Assembly (NCBI RefSeq): GCF_021602585.1
Contig: NZ_BQIP01000018.1
Location: 62,001 to 126,000 of the forward strand
DNA length: 64,000 nucleotides
DNA from: Pseudomonas faucium
GTDB taxonomy: Bacteria; Pseudomonadota; Gammaproteobacteria; Pseudomonadales; Pseudomonadaceae
Reading direction: 5' to 3'
Shown here: positions 48,689 through 56,933 of the stretch, one piece after another
Position numbering within the stretch: position 1 is the stretch's first letter
How the letters are laid out: every line of letters starts with the position of its first letter
Notes under the pieces: model-generated
Told to the model about the DNA's origin: nothing
Databases searched by the model: none
What the model saw: the letters and a program-made list of their open reading frames with translations, nothing else
Translations under genes and position numbers: made by a program

Positions 48689-49990
48689 TTAGAAGATCGA
48701 GAAGTTGTAGCTGACGATGACCCGCGTTTCGTCCATGTCCCGCGCCCACTTCTCGTAGTTGCTGCGGTAGGTGGAGTTACGCAGGCGCACGCTGACATCC
48801 TTGAAGGTGCCGCTCTGTACCTGATACTTGAACTCGGTGTCGCGTTCCCATTCCTTGCCTTCGTCGTTGCTGCCCGGGACCTTGATATGGTCGCCGTTGA
48901 TGTAGCGGGTGAAGAAGGTCAGGCCAGGCACGCCGAGGGCCTTGAAGTCGTAGTCGTAGCGCAGCTGCCAGGAGCGTTCCTGGGCGGCGGCGAAGTCGTT
49001 GACCTGGGCGTAGTTGACCAGGTACGGGTTGGTGCCATCCAGATACGGCATGGCGCTTTCGCCGTACATGCGCTGCCAGCCGGCGCTGATCTTGTGGCCG
49101 CCCAGGCTGTAGCCGAGCATGCCGCTGAAGGCGCGGTGGTCGATCTCGCCGGCACGGGCGTTGCCGATGTCGTCGCTCTTGATCAGGCGCAGGTCGGCCG
49201 ACAGGCTGCCCACCGCAAGCGGCTGGCTGGCGACGAAGCCGAGGAAGTGCTGGCGGTAGATGTTCTCGAGCTTGGACACCTGGTACTGGGCACTGAAGCG
49301 GTCATTGAAGCGGTAGTCCAGGCCGGCCAGGTCGAAGTGGTCCGCTTCGATGTCGCAGGCATAGCGCTTGTTCTTGCAGTGCACGCGAATGTCCTGGCGG
49401 TCGGTGGAGTCACGCGCCGTGTACTGGTTCAGCCGGGCCAGGGTGAACTTGAGGTCCTTGACTTCTTCGGAGGTGAGCATGGCGCCATGGAACATGGTCG
49501 GCAGCAGGCGGCCATCGTTGTATTTCAACAGTGGAACATCCGGCATCATCGAGCCGTACTTGAACACGGTATTGGAAACCTTGGCCTTGGCCGCCAGGCC
49601 CATCTTCGCGTACTGGTCTTCGGAGTGCCGCGGGTCATGCCCGGAAGACGGCAACAAGCCGCTGTTACTGTCGGCGGGGCTGGAGTCGAGTTTGAAACCC
49701 AACATGCCCAGTGCATCGATACCAAAACCGACCGGGCCTTGGGTATAACCCGACTGGACATTCAGAATGAAACCTTGCGCCGCTTCTTCGCGCTTGGACG
49801 CGCCTTGGCTGGAACTGCTGTGGCCGTCACGAAAATCCCGGTTGAAATAGACCGTGCGCGCTTCGACCTTGGCAGTACTGTCTTCAAGGAAACCGGCGGC
49901 CTGGGCCTGGGCACCGGCACACAACAGCAACAGGCCGGCAACACGGCGCCCGGGGGCGAGAGGAAAAGGGGCAAACATGCGAGGGAACAT
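48689..49990 (-). CDS. OprD-family outer-membrane porin
   Basis: A 433-residue substrate-specific porin. A signal peptide (LAPGRRVAGLLLLCAGAQAQA, cleaved before AGFLED) precedes the mature barrel. OprD features include KVEARTVYFNRDFRDG near the N-terminus, PVGFGIDALGMLGFKLDSS, MMPDVPLLKYNDGRLLP, and a C-terminus ending in Phe (VIVSYNFSIF) for barrel assembly. Members take up amino acids, aromatic acids or small organic acids; the substrate is not deducible. I chose the ATG at 49990; another ATG at 49978 is equally possible and the ribosome site is weak for both. It is divergent from the MvaT-family gene over a 347-bp gap. Confidence 0.92.
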   Translation of the reverse strand: MFPRMFAPFPLAPGRRVAGLLLLCAGAQAQAAGFLEDSTAKVEARTVYFNRDFRDGHSSSSQGASKREEAAQGFILNVQSGYTQGPVGFGIDALGMLGFKLDSSPADSNSGLLPSSGHDPRHSEDQYAKMGLAAKAKVSNTVFKYGSMMPDVPLLKYNDGRLLPTMFHGAMLTSEEVKDLKFTLARLNQYTARDSTDRQDIRVHCKNKRYACDIEADHFDLAGLDYRFNDRFSAQYQVSKLENIYRQHFLGFVASQPLAVGSLSADLRLIKSDDIGNARAGEIDHRAFSGMLGYSLGGHKISAGWQRMYGESAMPYLDGTNPYLVNYAQVNDFAAAQERSWQLRYDYDFKALGVPGLTFFTRYINGDHIKVPGSNDEGKEWERDTEFKYQVQSGTFKDVSVRLRNSTYRSNYEKWARDMDETRVIVSYNFSIF

Positions 49991-50337
49991 CCAGAACAAA
50001 AGGCAGAAAAACAAATCCGATGCACACTCAAGGGGCACGGATGCGAGATGGCCGAACAGTCGCCGGCCATCATCTGAAATGATCGCGCAGATGCTCTACT
50101 GCGGGCCATTGGACCATGGTCTAGTGCCCCGCCCGCAGGGCCGCAAAAAACCGCGAATTTACCGCTCGAAAAACTAGCAAAGTTCCCAAGTTACTTGAAA
50201 AAGTTTGCGGTTTACCGGCCTGCCACAAGTGTCTACACTCGATACCAGCGAACAGTATGACCCACCCGCGTGGCCGGCGTTATTTGTCTTCAATGTTCGT
50301 CACGCCCTGCCACGGTAGACGTACAGGAGTGATTACA
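49991..50337. other. divergent intergenic region between the porin and the MvaT-family gene
   Basis: This 347-bp stretch holds no convincing gene. It contains the short dyads ATCAT-N5-ATGAT (50069-50083) and GACCATGGTC (50112-50121) on the porin side, then an AT-rich section (about 50145-50220) with A-runs and, near 50214-50244, a plausible -35/-10 pair (TTTACC and TACACT, 17 nt apart) for the MvaT-family gene. Confidence 0.4.
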
Positions 50338-50697
50338 GTGTCCAGACTTGCAGAGTTTCGTGCTGCCGAAAAAGCGCTCCAGGAACAAATGGCGCAACTG
50401 GAGGCGCTGAAAAAGGATGCCGGCCTCAAACGCGAAATCGAATTCGAGCAGAAACTAGTCGGCCTGATGAAAAGCTATGACAAAAGTCTGCGCGATATCA
50501 TCGCCATCCTGGATCCGAAAGCCGCGACCCGCAGCACGGCCAGTGCGCCAAAACAGACACGCAGGCCCCGCGTGGTGAAAGTGTACGAAAACCCCCATAC
50601 GGGCGAACTGATCGAGACCAAAGGCGGCAACCACCGCGGCCTGAAGGCCTGGAAGGAACAGTACGGTGCGGCGAAGGTGGAAAGCTGGGTACGCTGA
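50338..50697 (+). CDS. turB: MvaT/H-NS family xenogeneic silencer (TurB-like)
   Basis: A 119-residue nucleoid protein of the MvaT family, which binds AT-rich DNA and silences foreign genes. The N-terminal oligomerisation helix reads SRLAEFRAAEKALQEQMAQL and continues as a coiled coil to about residue 55. The C-terminal DNA-binding part has VKVYENPHTGELIETKGGNH then RGLKAWKEQYG, with the K/N-G-G-N-type loop typical of MvaT. The start is GTG at 50338, with AGGAG 8 nt upstream; the longer frame (from 50257) is not supported by the family. From memory of the P. putida paralogues and the neighbouring gloA and porin genes it corresponds to TurB. It may silence the Tc toxin region. Confidence 0.88.
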   Translation: MSRLAEFRAAEKALQEQMAQLEALKKDAGLKREIEFEQKLVGLMKSYDKSLRDIIAILDPKAATRSTASAPKQTRRPRVVKVYENPHTGELIETKGGNHRGLKAWKEQYGAAKVESWVR

Positions 50698-50808
50698 TGA
50701 AACGTCAACACCTGCTTCACACTTTTTTCACAAGCACTGCAGCAGTATCGAAACAGCTAAAGGACTAGCGACCCCATCACGCGCCCGCACATGCGGGCCT
50801 CTAATTCC

Positions 50809-50841
50809 AGCGCCCTGCTCTCGTGCAGGGCGCTTTCATTT
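50809..50841 (+). terminator. rho-independent terminator upstream of gloA
   Basis: AGCGCCCTGC and GCAGGGCGCT form a 10-bp perfect stem with a 6-nt loop, followed by TTCATTTG. It lies about 110 nt downstream of the MvaT-family gene. Confidence 0.65.
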
Positions 50842-50921
50842 GCGCAATCGCTTCACTGCCGTATCATGGCCCACCTGTCTGTTCCGCTGGCCGCGCGGCC
50901 AGCCCCGTCTCTGGAGTACCC

Positions 50922-51449
50922 ATGAGCCTGCACGATCTGCACACCCTGCCGGGCGTTACCGCCCAACCTGACGCCGCCACCGCCCAGTTCGTCTTCAACC
51001 ACACCATGCTGCGGGTCAAGGACATCGAGAAATCGCTGGACTTCTACACCCGCGTGCTGGGTTTCCGCCTGGTCGACAAGCGCGACTTCCCGGAAGCGGC
51101 CTTCAGCCTGTACTTCCTGGCCCTGGTCGACCCGGCGCAGATCCCTGCCGACGACGCCGCCCGCCACCAGTGGATGAAATCCATCCCCGGCGTACTGGAG
51201 CTGACCCACAACCACGGCACCGAAAACGACGCCGAGTTCGCCTACCACAACGGCAACACCGACCCGCGCGGTTTCGGCCACATCTGCATCTCGGTGCCGG
51301 ACGTGCGTGAAGCCTGCGCCCGCTTCGAGGCGCTCAACGTGCCGTTCCAGAAGCGCCTGGCCGATGGCCGCATGAACCACCTGGCCTTCGTCAAAGACCC
51401 CGACGGCTACTGGGTCGAAGTGATCCAGCCAACCGAGCTCAAGGGCTGA
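50922..51449 (+). CDS. gloA: lactoylglutathione lyase (glyoxalase I)
   Basis: A 175-residue glyoxalase I that converts the methylglyoxal-glutathione adduct to S-lactoylglutathione. The VOC fold repeats are seen in FVFNHTMLRVKDIEKSLDFY and FGHICISVPDVREACARF. Expected metal ligands are His in FNHTMLRV, Glu in GVLELTHNHG, His in GFGHICISV and Glu in GYWVEVIQP. The long loop with WMKSIPGVLELTHNHG and HNGNTDPRG is that of the longer Zn-activated class. A GGAG site precedes the ATG at 50922; the longer open frame upstream includes the terminator. Confidence 0.94.
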   Translation: MSLHDLHTLPGVTAQPDAATAQFVFNHTMLRVKDIEKSLDFYTRVLGFRLVDKRDFPEAAFSLYFLALVDPAQIPADDAARHQWMKSIPGVLELTHNHGTENDAEFAYHNGNTDPRGFGHICISVPDVREACARFEALNVPFQKRLADGRMNHLAFVKDPDGYWVEVIQPTELKG

Positions 51450-51544
51450 CGCCTACCCGCTCGCGCTCGTCGGGCCGGGAACTTGCGGCCCTTCGCTGTG
51501 GTATATGAAGGTAAGCGCTTCATAGCCACAGCGAGGTAAGGACG

Positions 51545-51787
51545 ATGCAATCCCTGCACTGTGAATACCGCGACCACACCATCACCGCCGCCGTGATGCC
51601 CCACCCCGATTCTCCCCTGCCCTATGCCGCCGGCTGCCTGATCACCGACCCTGAAGGGCACACCAGCAGGCGCATTTCGATACCGATGAAGTTCTTCTCC
51701 GACCTCGAGAATGCCCAGCATGTGTCGCTGGCCCACGGCCGAGCGTTGGTGGATGAGCAGTTGGACAAGGGGCACAAAGCCTTCTGA
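51545..51787 (+). CDS. small hypothetical protein, 80 residues
   Basis: The protein (EYRDHTITAAVMPHPDSPLP, then YAAGCLITDPEGHTSRRISI) is short, soluble and has no signal peptide or membrane segment. A GGTAAGG site precedes the ATG. I do not recognise a named family. The position between gloA and the second aroE-like gene is one I remember as holding a small hypothetical protein in P. putida. A REP pair follows directly. Confidence 0.65.
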   Translation: MQSLHCEYRDHTITAAVMPHPDSPLPYAAGCLITDPEGHTSRRISIPMKFFSDLENAQHVSLAHGRALVDEQLDKGHKAF

Positions 51788-51792
51788 TCCGC

Positions 51793-51869
51793 TTTGAGGG
51801 CCCCATCGCCGGCAAGCCGGCTCCCACAGGTATTGTGGGAGCCGGTTTGCCGGCGATGGGGCCCTCAAA
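51793..51869. repeat. REP pair with 36-nt arms
   Basis: Arms 51793-51828 and 51834-51869 are complementary with one mismatch, 5-nt loop, core GCCGGCAAGCCGGCTCCCAC. It separates two convergent genes and may end both transcripts. Confidence 0.88.
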
Positions 51870-51875
51870 AGCAAC

Positions 51876-52697
51876 CTACCCCGCCCGCGCGAACGCCACC
51901 GCTGCCTCGACCTGCTGCGCCGTCGGCCGCACACCGGTGTACAGCACGAACTGCTCCAGCGCCTGCAAGGCAATCACCTCAAGCCCGGTGATCACCGGCT
52001 TGCCCAACGCCTGTGCACGCCGAATCAGCGGCGTCTGCGCCGGCATCGCCACCACATCGAACACGCGCTCGGCAGCGGCAATGGCCTGCTCGCTGAATGC
52101 CAGGTGTTCAGCTTCCTGGCCACCCGCCATGCCAATCGGCGTCACGTTCACCAGCATCGGCGGGCACAGGTCACCCAGCTCGGCCACCCAGCGATAGCCG
52201 CAGACATCGGCCAACTGCCGCCCAGCCTGCTCGTTGCGCGCCACGATCACACCTTCCTCGAACCCCGCATCGCGCAAGGCACTGGCCACCGCCTTGGCCA
52301 TCCCGCCACTGCCACGCAGGGCAAACGCGGTGGCCGGGTCGACCTGGTGCTGCTCGAGCAAGTGCCGCACCGCCAGGTAGTCGGTGTTGTAGGCCTTGAG
52401 ATGGCCATCGGTGTTGACCAGCGTGTTGACCGACTCGATCGCCGCCGCAGAGGGGTCGATTTCATCGACCAATGCCATGCAGGCCTCCTTGTACGGCATC
52501 GACACCCCGCAGCCCCGGATGCCCAGCGCACGGATGCCGGCCACGGCAGCCGGGAGGTCGTCGGTGGTCATGGCCTTGTAGTAATAGTCCAGGCCCAGCT
52601 GCTCATAGAGGTGGTTATGAAAGCGCACGCCAAAGGTGCCGGGCCGGCCGGCCAGGGAGATGCACAGCACCGTGTCTCTGCTGGGAGTTGTGGCCAT
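51876..52697 (-). CDS. AroE-like shikimate dehydrogenase family protein
   Basis: A 273-residue AroE-family protein that differs from the one at 6251-7099. It has a GRPGTFGVRFHNHLYEQLGL start in place of the usual SRSPxxHN, then GCGVSMPYKEACMALVDE with the catalytic Lys, the substrate Asp region KAYNTDYLAV, and a Rossmann loop GSGGMAKAVASAL. The C-terminal GLEVIALQALEQFVLYTG resembles the substrate-end helix of AroE. The departures at the substrate site suggest a related substrate in place of biosynthetic shikimate. I chose the ATG at 52697, with AAAGGAGC upstream; the frame is open six codons further. A palindrome lies about 20 bp upstream of the start. Confidence 0.82.
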   Translation of the reverse strand: MATTPSRDTVLCISLAGRPGTFGVRFHNHLYEQLGLDYYYKAMTTDDLPAAVAGIRALGIRGCGVSMPYKEACMALVDEIDPSAAAIESVNTLVNTDGHLKAYNTDYLAVRHLLEQHQVDPATAFALRGSGGMAKAVASALRDAGFEEGVIVARNEQAGRQLADVCGYRWVAELGDLCPPMLVNVTPIGMAGGQEAEHLAFSEQAIAAAERVFDVVAMPAQTPLIRRAQALGKPVITGLEVIALQALEQFVLYTGVRPTAQQVEAAVAFARAG

Positions 52698-52717
52698 AAC
52701 CTGCTCCTTTCTCATGA

Positions 52718-52734
52718 CTGAAACGTTTGTTCAG
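52718..52734. promoter_or_regulatory. palindrome upstream of the AroE-like gene
   Basis: CTGAA-ACGTTTG-TTCAG has perfect 5-bp arms and a central AAACGTTT, a form often seen in LacI-family operators. It is 21 bp upstream of the AroE-like ATG. Confidence 0.3.
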
Positions 52735-52857
52735 CGTAACAGAGGCAACCGCTGGTCGCCCCTTACACAACCTTTACCGTTCCCCTGTGCTCAGCTGACA
52801 GAGCCCAGAGTCATAGTAATAGGGCCCCAAGCGTGGGGTTTCTTGCGAGGACGTCTC

Positions 52858-53196
52858 ATGAACCGCCTTATCCCCGGAATCGCCCTGCTGGTCGGTGCCC
52901 TGGCCATCAGCGGGCAAGCCAACGCCCACGGTGGCGGTGGTGGCTGGTATGGCCCGGGCCCGCTGCTCGGCGCCGCGGTGGTCGGGGCCGTGGTCGGGGC
53001 GACGGTCAGCGCCGGCCACGACCGCACCGTGTATGTGCAGCAGCAACCGGCCTACTACGGGCCGCCCCCGGTGTACGTGCAGGCGCCACCGCCGCCGCCG
53101 GTGTACTACCAGCCCTACTACGTGCCGGCGCCGCCGCCCCCGGTCTACCGCGCCTACTACCCGCCGCGGGTGTATTACGGCCCGCCGCGCTGGTGA
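52858..53196 (+). CDS. small exported Pro/Tyr-rich protein
   Basis: A 112-residue protein with a signal peptide (MNRLIPGIALLVGALAISGQANA). The mature part has a Gly-rich start (HGGGGGWYGPGPLLGAAVVG) and a hydrophobic Gly/Ala/Val stretch. A long Pro/Tyr repeat follows (for example VYVQAPPPPPVYYQPYYVPA). Such proteins are common, poorly defined envelope proteins in Pseudomonas. GAGG precedes the ATG at 52858; the longer open frame upstream does not look like coding sequence. No function is known. Confidence 0.75.
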   Translation: MNRLIPGIALLVGALAISGQANAHGGGGGWYGPGPLLGAAVVGAVVGATVSAGHDRTVYVQQQPAYYGPPPVYVQAPPPPPVYYQPYYVPAPPPPVYRAYYPPRVYYGPPRW

Positions 53197-53291
53197 CCGT
53201 AGAAAATACTGATGAGCACTATTGAACAAGTTGATTTCAAACCGGTAAGGCTGCTGCGTAAGGTAGGGCCATGTTTCACAGGAGGTCCCCC

Positions 53292-53474
53292 ATGGCCACT
53301 ATTCAGATCATGTCCGTCATCGGCAGTGCCGTCCCCACCACACTGCGTGAGCAGGGGCTGCTGGCATGCTGGTACCTGGTGCGCAACGGCGAAGCCGTAA
53401 GCGGCCCGCTGGCTACCCGCGCCTCGGCCCAAGCCCTGGCTGAACAACTGCAGGCCGGTAGCCTGCTCGCTTGA
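53292..53474 (+). CDS. small hypothetical protein, 60 residues
   Basis: An AGGAGGT ribosome site (53280-53286) precedes the ATG at 53292. The product (ATIQIMSVIGSAVPTTLREQ, then WYLVRNGEAVSGPLATRASA) is soluble and of unknown family. A strong terminator follows 36 nt after the stop, which supports a real, separately transcribed gene. Confidence 0.6.
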   Translation: MATIQIMSVIGSAVPTTLREQGLLACWYLVRNGEAVSGPLATRASAQALAEQLQAGSLLA

Positions 53475-53510
53475 CCGAATTTGTTGTGCGTTGCTCCCTA
53501 CGCCCTTTGC

Positions 53511-53537
53511 GACCCGCCCTATGGCGGGTCTTTTTTT
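53511..53537 (+). terminator. rho-independent terminator
   Basis: GACCCGCC-CTAT-GGCGGGTC followed by seven T residues, a textbook terminator after the 60-residue gene. Confidence 0.92.
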
Positions 53538-53716
53538 GCCCGCACGAACCGACGAACGGCGGCGGGATAACCGTTACAGCATGAAGCTTTTTTCATTTCC
53601 AAGGGCTGGCTCAACGAGCAATCGACAGGCGTTCAGCCATACTCCAGAATGCGAGCGTTTTTTGGGGGAAAACCCTTGCACAGCCAACGACATACCAACC
53701 TTTAGTGAGCCTCAAC

Positions 53717-54643
53717 GTGAAAACATCCCTGTCCATCCTCAGCCTGTTGCTGTTGCTCACAGGTACCGCGACCCTTCCGTCGACCGCTGCTGCACAACCC
53801 CCAGCACAGGTTCAGCGCGACCCCAGCAAGCTGCACCTGGCTTCCGGCAGTGCCTTGCTGATCGACCTGAACACCAACCAGGAACTGTATTCCAGCCACG
53901 CCGACCGCGTGGTGCCGATTGCCTCGGTGACCAAGCTGATGACGGCGATGGTGGTGCTGGACGCCAAGCTGCCCATGGATGAGATGCTCACCATGACCAT
54001 CGCCAACAACCCGGACATGAAAGGCGTGTATTCGCGGGTGCGCCTGGGCAGCGAGCTGAACCGCCGCGAAACCTTGCTGATTACCCTGATGTCGTCGGAA
54101 AACCGCGCCGCCACCACCCTGGCCAACCACTACCCAGGCGGCTACCCGGCCTTTATCAAGGCGATGAACGCCAAGGCCCGCAGCCTGGGCATGAGCCACA
54201 CCCGCTACATCGAGCCCACCGGCCTGTCGACGCAGAACGTGTCCACCGCCCGTGACCTCGGCAAGCTGCTGATGGCTTCGCGCAAGTATCCGATGCTGAG
54301 CGAGCTGTCGACCACCCGCGAAAAGACCGTGGCGTTCCGCAAACCCAACTACACGCTGGGTTTCCGCAATACCGACCACCTGGTGAACAAGAGCAACTGG
54401 GACATCAAGCTGACCAAGACCGGCTTCACCAATGAAGCGGGCCACTGCCTGGTGCTGCTGACCCGGATGGACAACCGCCCGGTGGCGATGGTGATCCTCG
54501 ACGCCTTTGGCAAGTACACCCACTTCGCCGACGCCAGCCGCATGCGCCAGTGGCTGGAGACTGGCGCGACTAAGCCTGCGCCAGCGGTGGCGATGCAGTA
54601 CAAGTCGGACCGCCAGAACAAGGGCCGCCTGGCCACCGAGTAA
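53717..54643 (+). CDS. pbpG: D-alanyl-D-alanine endopeptidase (PBP7/PbpG)
   Basis: A 308-residue periplasmic low-molecular-mass penicillin-binding protein that cleaves peptidoglycan cross-links. After a signal peptide ([19 protein letters not shown]), the three active-site motifs are visible: Ser70 in IASVTKLM (SxxK), LMSSENRAA (SxN) and [11 protein letters not shown] (KTG). The length matches PBP7/8. I chose GTG at 53717 because family members start MK followed by this signal peptide; another GTG at 53705 is in frame four codons earlier. The gene stands alone between a terminator and an inverted repeat. Confidence 0.93.
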   Translation: MKTSLSILSLLLLLTGTATLPSTAAAQPPAQVQRDPSKLHLASGSALLIDLNTNQELYSSHADRVVPIASVTKLMTAMVVLDAKLPMDEMLTMTIANNPDMKGVYSRVRLGSELNRRETLLITLMSSENRAATTLANHYPGGYPAFIKAMNAKARSLGMSHTRYIEPTGLSTQNVSTARDLGKLLMASRKYPMLSELSTTREKTVAFRKPNYTLGFRNTDHLVNKSNWDIKLTKTGFTNEAGHCLVLLTRMDNRPVAMVILDAFGKYTHFADASRMRQWLETGATKPAPAVAMQYKSDRQNKGRLATE

Positions 54644-54655
54644 GACCCGGTCGCC

Positions 54656-54786
54656 TGTAGGAGCGGCCTTGTGTCGCGAAAGGGCTGCGAAGCGGCCCCA
54701 GCAATCTCAGGGCCACTGAAATCTTGGGGCCACTGAAATCCTGGGGCCGCTCCGCGACCCTTTCGCGACACAAGGCCGCTCCTACA
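54656..54786. repeat. inverted repeat of TGTAGGAGCGGCC type with internal direct repeats
   Basis: Arms of 46 nt (54656-54701 and 54741-54786) are complementary except for about four positions. They begin TGTAGGAGCGGCCTTGTGTC, a frequent intergenic element in Pseudomonas. The centre carries GGCCACTGAAATC twice as a direct repeat. It lies between two convergent genes and probably ends both transcripts. Confidence 0.85.
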
Positions 54787-54803
54787 AACGGTCAAGCAAG
54801 GCC

Positions 54804-55229
54804 TCAGGCCTGGGTGCTGACCATCCCGCCGGCACTGCTGCCGCCGGTCTTCTGCAAGGCTTCGAGCAACTGCGCAGTAGCCTGCATGATCTCGCCATTG
54901 AGCGTGGCAATGCTCGCCTGCTTGCCCGTTACCGCCGCCATCTTGGATGTTTCATCCATTTTCCGCGCCATCAGGTCGGCCAGCTGCTTCTGCTCCTCGA
55001 CCAACTGCTGCTGCAGCCGCTTGATCATTTCGCGCAACTGCTTGATGTGCGCCGGCTCGCTGCTTTCTTCGCTGCCCTGGGCGCCCTGCGCCTGGCCACT
55101 GCCGCGCAGTTTCGAAGTGTCCGCCTGAACGGCCGTGCCCTGGCTTTCTTCGGCCTTGTCCGCTTCGCTGGCCACCGCTGCCGTGGCGGCGGGTGCGTTG
55201 CTGATGGTTACCGCTGCGATACCTACCAT
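54804..55229 (-). CDS. small coiled-coil protein, FlxA-like in layout
   Basis: A 141-residue soluble protein. The first half is Ala/Ser/Glu/Gln-rich and likely disordered. The second half has a predicted coiled coil (HIKQLREMIKRLQQQLVEEQ) followed by a helical, Ala/Thr-rich end. This layout resembles FlxA-like proteins, but the assignment is weak. An AGGGAC site lies 5 nt before the ATG at 55229. No clear link to its neighbours. Confidence 0.65.
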   Translation of the reverse strand: MVGIAAVTISNAPAATAAVASEADKAEESQGTAVQADTSKLRGSGQAQGAQGSEESSEPAHIKQLREMIKRLQQQLVEEQKQLADLMARKMDETSKMAAVTGKQASIATLNGEIMQATAQLLEALQKTGGSSAGGMVSTQA

Positions 55230-55330
55230 GTGTTTGTCCCTGCGTTGAAATGGTCCTTGCATCGACCTCCCTATCGGCCGCCACGCGCTGACCTTTAGCG
55301 CCAGCGGCCAGGCGGTACCTGGCCCGCCAG

Positions 55331-55354
55331 TAAATTCCCCACCCCCTGGCTCGT
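55331..55354 (+). promoter_or_regulatory. iron-starvation (PvdS-type) promoter box of pvdA
   Basis: TAAAT at 55331-55335 and CGT at 55352-55354 are separated by exactly 16 nt, which fits the IS box recognised by the extracytoplasmic sigma factor PvdS and its relatives. It is 74 bp upstream of the pvdA ATG. Confidence 0.8.
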
Positions 55355-55427
55355 TTCAACCCATGTACCTACGCAGGAGCCGGAGCCCCGGCGGGCGTCC
55401 ACATTCGACCATTATGGAATCGCAGCC

Positions 55428-56762
55428 ATGAGCCAGTCTTCGCACCCGGAAACCATCAAAGACCTGATCGGCGTGGGCTTCGGCCCTTCCAACCTGGCCT
55501 TGGCCATCGCCCTGGAAGAACTCGCCCAGAGCCAGGGCCACGCCCTCGACGCGCTGTTCATCGACAAGCAGCAGGAATACCGCTGGCACGGCGAAACCCT
55601 GGCCACCCAGAGCGAGCTGCAGATCTCCTTCCTCAAAGACCTGGTGTCGCTGCGCAACCCCACCAGCCCCTACAGCTTCGTCAACTACCTGCACCAGAAG
55701 CAGCGCCTGGCCGACTTCATCAACCTCGGCACCTTCTACCCCTGCCGCCTGGAGTACAACGACTACCTGCGCTGGGCCGCCGAGCACTTCGCCACCCAGG
55801 CGGTGTATGGCGAGCAGGTGCTGCGCATCGAGCCGGAAGTGAAAGCCGGCCGCATCGAGCACCTGCGCCTGGTGTCGCGCGATGGCCAGGGCCGCGAATA
55901 CAGCCGGCGCACCCGTTCGGTGGTGGTCGGCACCGGCGGCACGCCAAAGATTCCGGAGAAATTCGGCGCGTTCAAGGACGACCCGCGGGTGTTCCACCAC
56001 TCCCAGTACCTGAGCAGCCTGAACAAGCTGCCCTGCACCCAGGGCAAGCCGATGCGCATCGCGGTGATCGGCTCAGGCCAGAGCGCCGCCGAAGCGTTCA
56101 TCGACCTCAACGACAGCTACCCGTCGGTGAAGGTCGACATGGTGCTGCGCGGCTCGGCGCTCAAGCCGGCCGATGACAGCCCGTTCGTCAACGAGATCTT
56201 CTCGCCGGACTACACCGACCTGGTCTACAACGAGCCGGCCGACCAGCGCGCCAAGTTGCTGGGCGAGTACCACAACACCAACTATTCGGTGGTCGACCTG
56301 GACCTGATCGAGCGCATCTACGGCATCCTCTACCGCCAGAAGGTCGCCCACCAGTTCCGCCACAACGTGCTCTGCCGCCGCCAGGTGGAGGCCGTGGTGG
56401 CAACCCGCGAGGGCATCGAGCTGACCCTGCGCGACTTGGCCACCGGCCAGCAGCAGACCCACCGCTACGACGCCGTGATTCTCGCCACCGGCTACGAGCG
56501 CCGCTCGCACCGCGACCTGCTGGCACCGCTGCAAGGCTACCTGGAAGACTTCAGCGTCGATCGCAACTACCGCGTGCTCGCCAGCCCCGAGCTGCAGGCC
56601 TCGGTGTACCTGCAAGGTTTCTGCGAAAGCAGCCATGGTCTGAGCGACACCCTGCTGTCGGTACTGCCATCGCGCGCCGCCGAGATCGGTCAGGCGCTCT
56701 ACCACGACCTGGCCCGCCAGCACGGCGCCGTGCAAGCCCCGGTCGCCCTGACCAGCGCCTGA
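55428..56762 (+). CDS. pvdA: L-ornithine N5-monooxygenase
   Basis: A 444-residue flavoenzyme that hydroxylates L-ornithine for the hydroxamate groups of pyoverdine. The FAD motif is GVGFGPSNLALAIALEE, the NADPH motif IAVIGSGQSAAEAFIDL, and the substrate-loop motif ISFLKDLVSLRNPTSPYSFV is that of SidA/PvdA. DAVILATGYERR is also present. The length matches the family. A PvdS-type box lies upstream, so expression should rise under iron limitation. A strong terminator follows, after which the iron-release operon fpvGHJKCDEF begins. Confidence 0.96.
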   Translation: MSQSSHPETIKDLIGVGFGPSNLALAIALEELAQSQGHALDALFIDKQQEYRWHGETLATQSELQISFLKDLVSLRNPTSPYSFVNYLHQKQRLADFINLGTFYPCRLEYNDYLRWAAEHFATQAVYGEQVLRIEPEVKAGRIEHLRLVSRDGQGREYSRRTRSVVVGTGGTPKIPEKFGAFKDDPRVFHHSQYLSSLNKLPCTQGKPMRIAVIGSGQSAAEAFIDLNDSYPSVKVDMVLRGSALKPADDSPFVNEIFSPDYTDLVYNEPADQRAKLLGEYHNTNYSVVDLDLIERIYGILYRQKVAHQFRHNVLCRRQVEAVVATREGIELTLRDLATGQQQTHRYDAVILATGYERRSHRDLLAPLQGYLEDFSVDRNYRVLASPELQASVYLQGFCESSHGLSDTLLSVLPSRAAEIGQALYHDLARQHGAVQAPVALTSA

Positions 56763-56779
56763 GTTTTAGGGCAAACAAT

Positions 56780-56816
56780 GGCCGGCAAGGTGCCCTGCAC
56801 CCTGCCGGCCTTTTTG
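56780..56816 (+). terminator. rho-independent terminator after pvdA
   Basis: GGCCGGCA-A-GGTGC-CCT-GCACC-C-TGCCGGCC followed by TTTTTG, a long stem with a T-run directly after pvdA. Confidence 0.92.
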
Positions 56817-56851
56817 CGCCCTGAAACATTTGCTTGCACTTGAATTGTCGG

Positions 56852-56870
56852 GTTTTTGATTCTCATTCGT
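56852..56870 (+). promoter_or_regulatory. Fur-box-like site upstream of fpvG
   Basis: The 19-mer around GTTTTTGATTCTCATTCGT matches the Fur consensus (GATAATGATAATCATTATC) at 11 of 19 positions, with a conserved TGATnCTCATT core. It lies 64 bp upstream of the fpvG ATG and fits iron repression. I see no PvdS box here. Confidence 0.45.
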
Positions 56871-56933
56871 CCTTTAGATATGCAGCCCCAGTGGTTGGGC
56901 CTGTGCTCGACCCTTATTTTCAGAAGACGACCG

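Noticed and set aside
55336-55351. N16 spacer of the IS box read as a -35/-10 sigma-70 promoter
   Set aside because: No sigma-70 hexamers are present; the TAAAT/CGT spacing fits the PvdS type.
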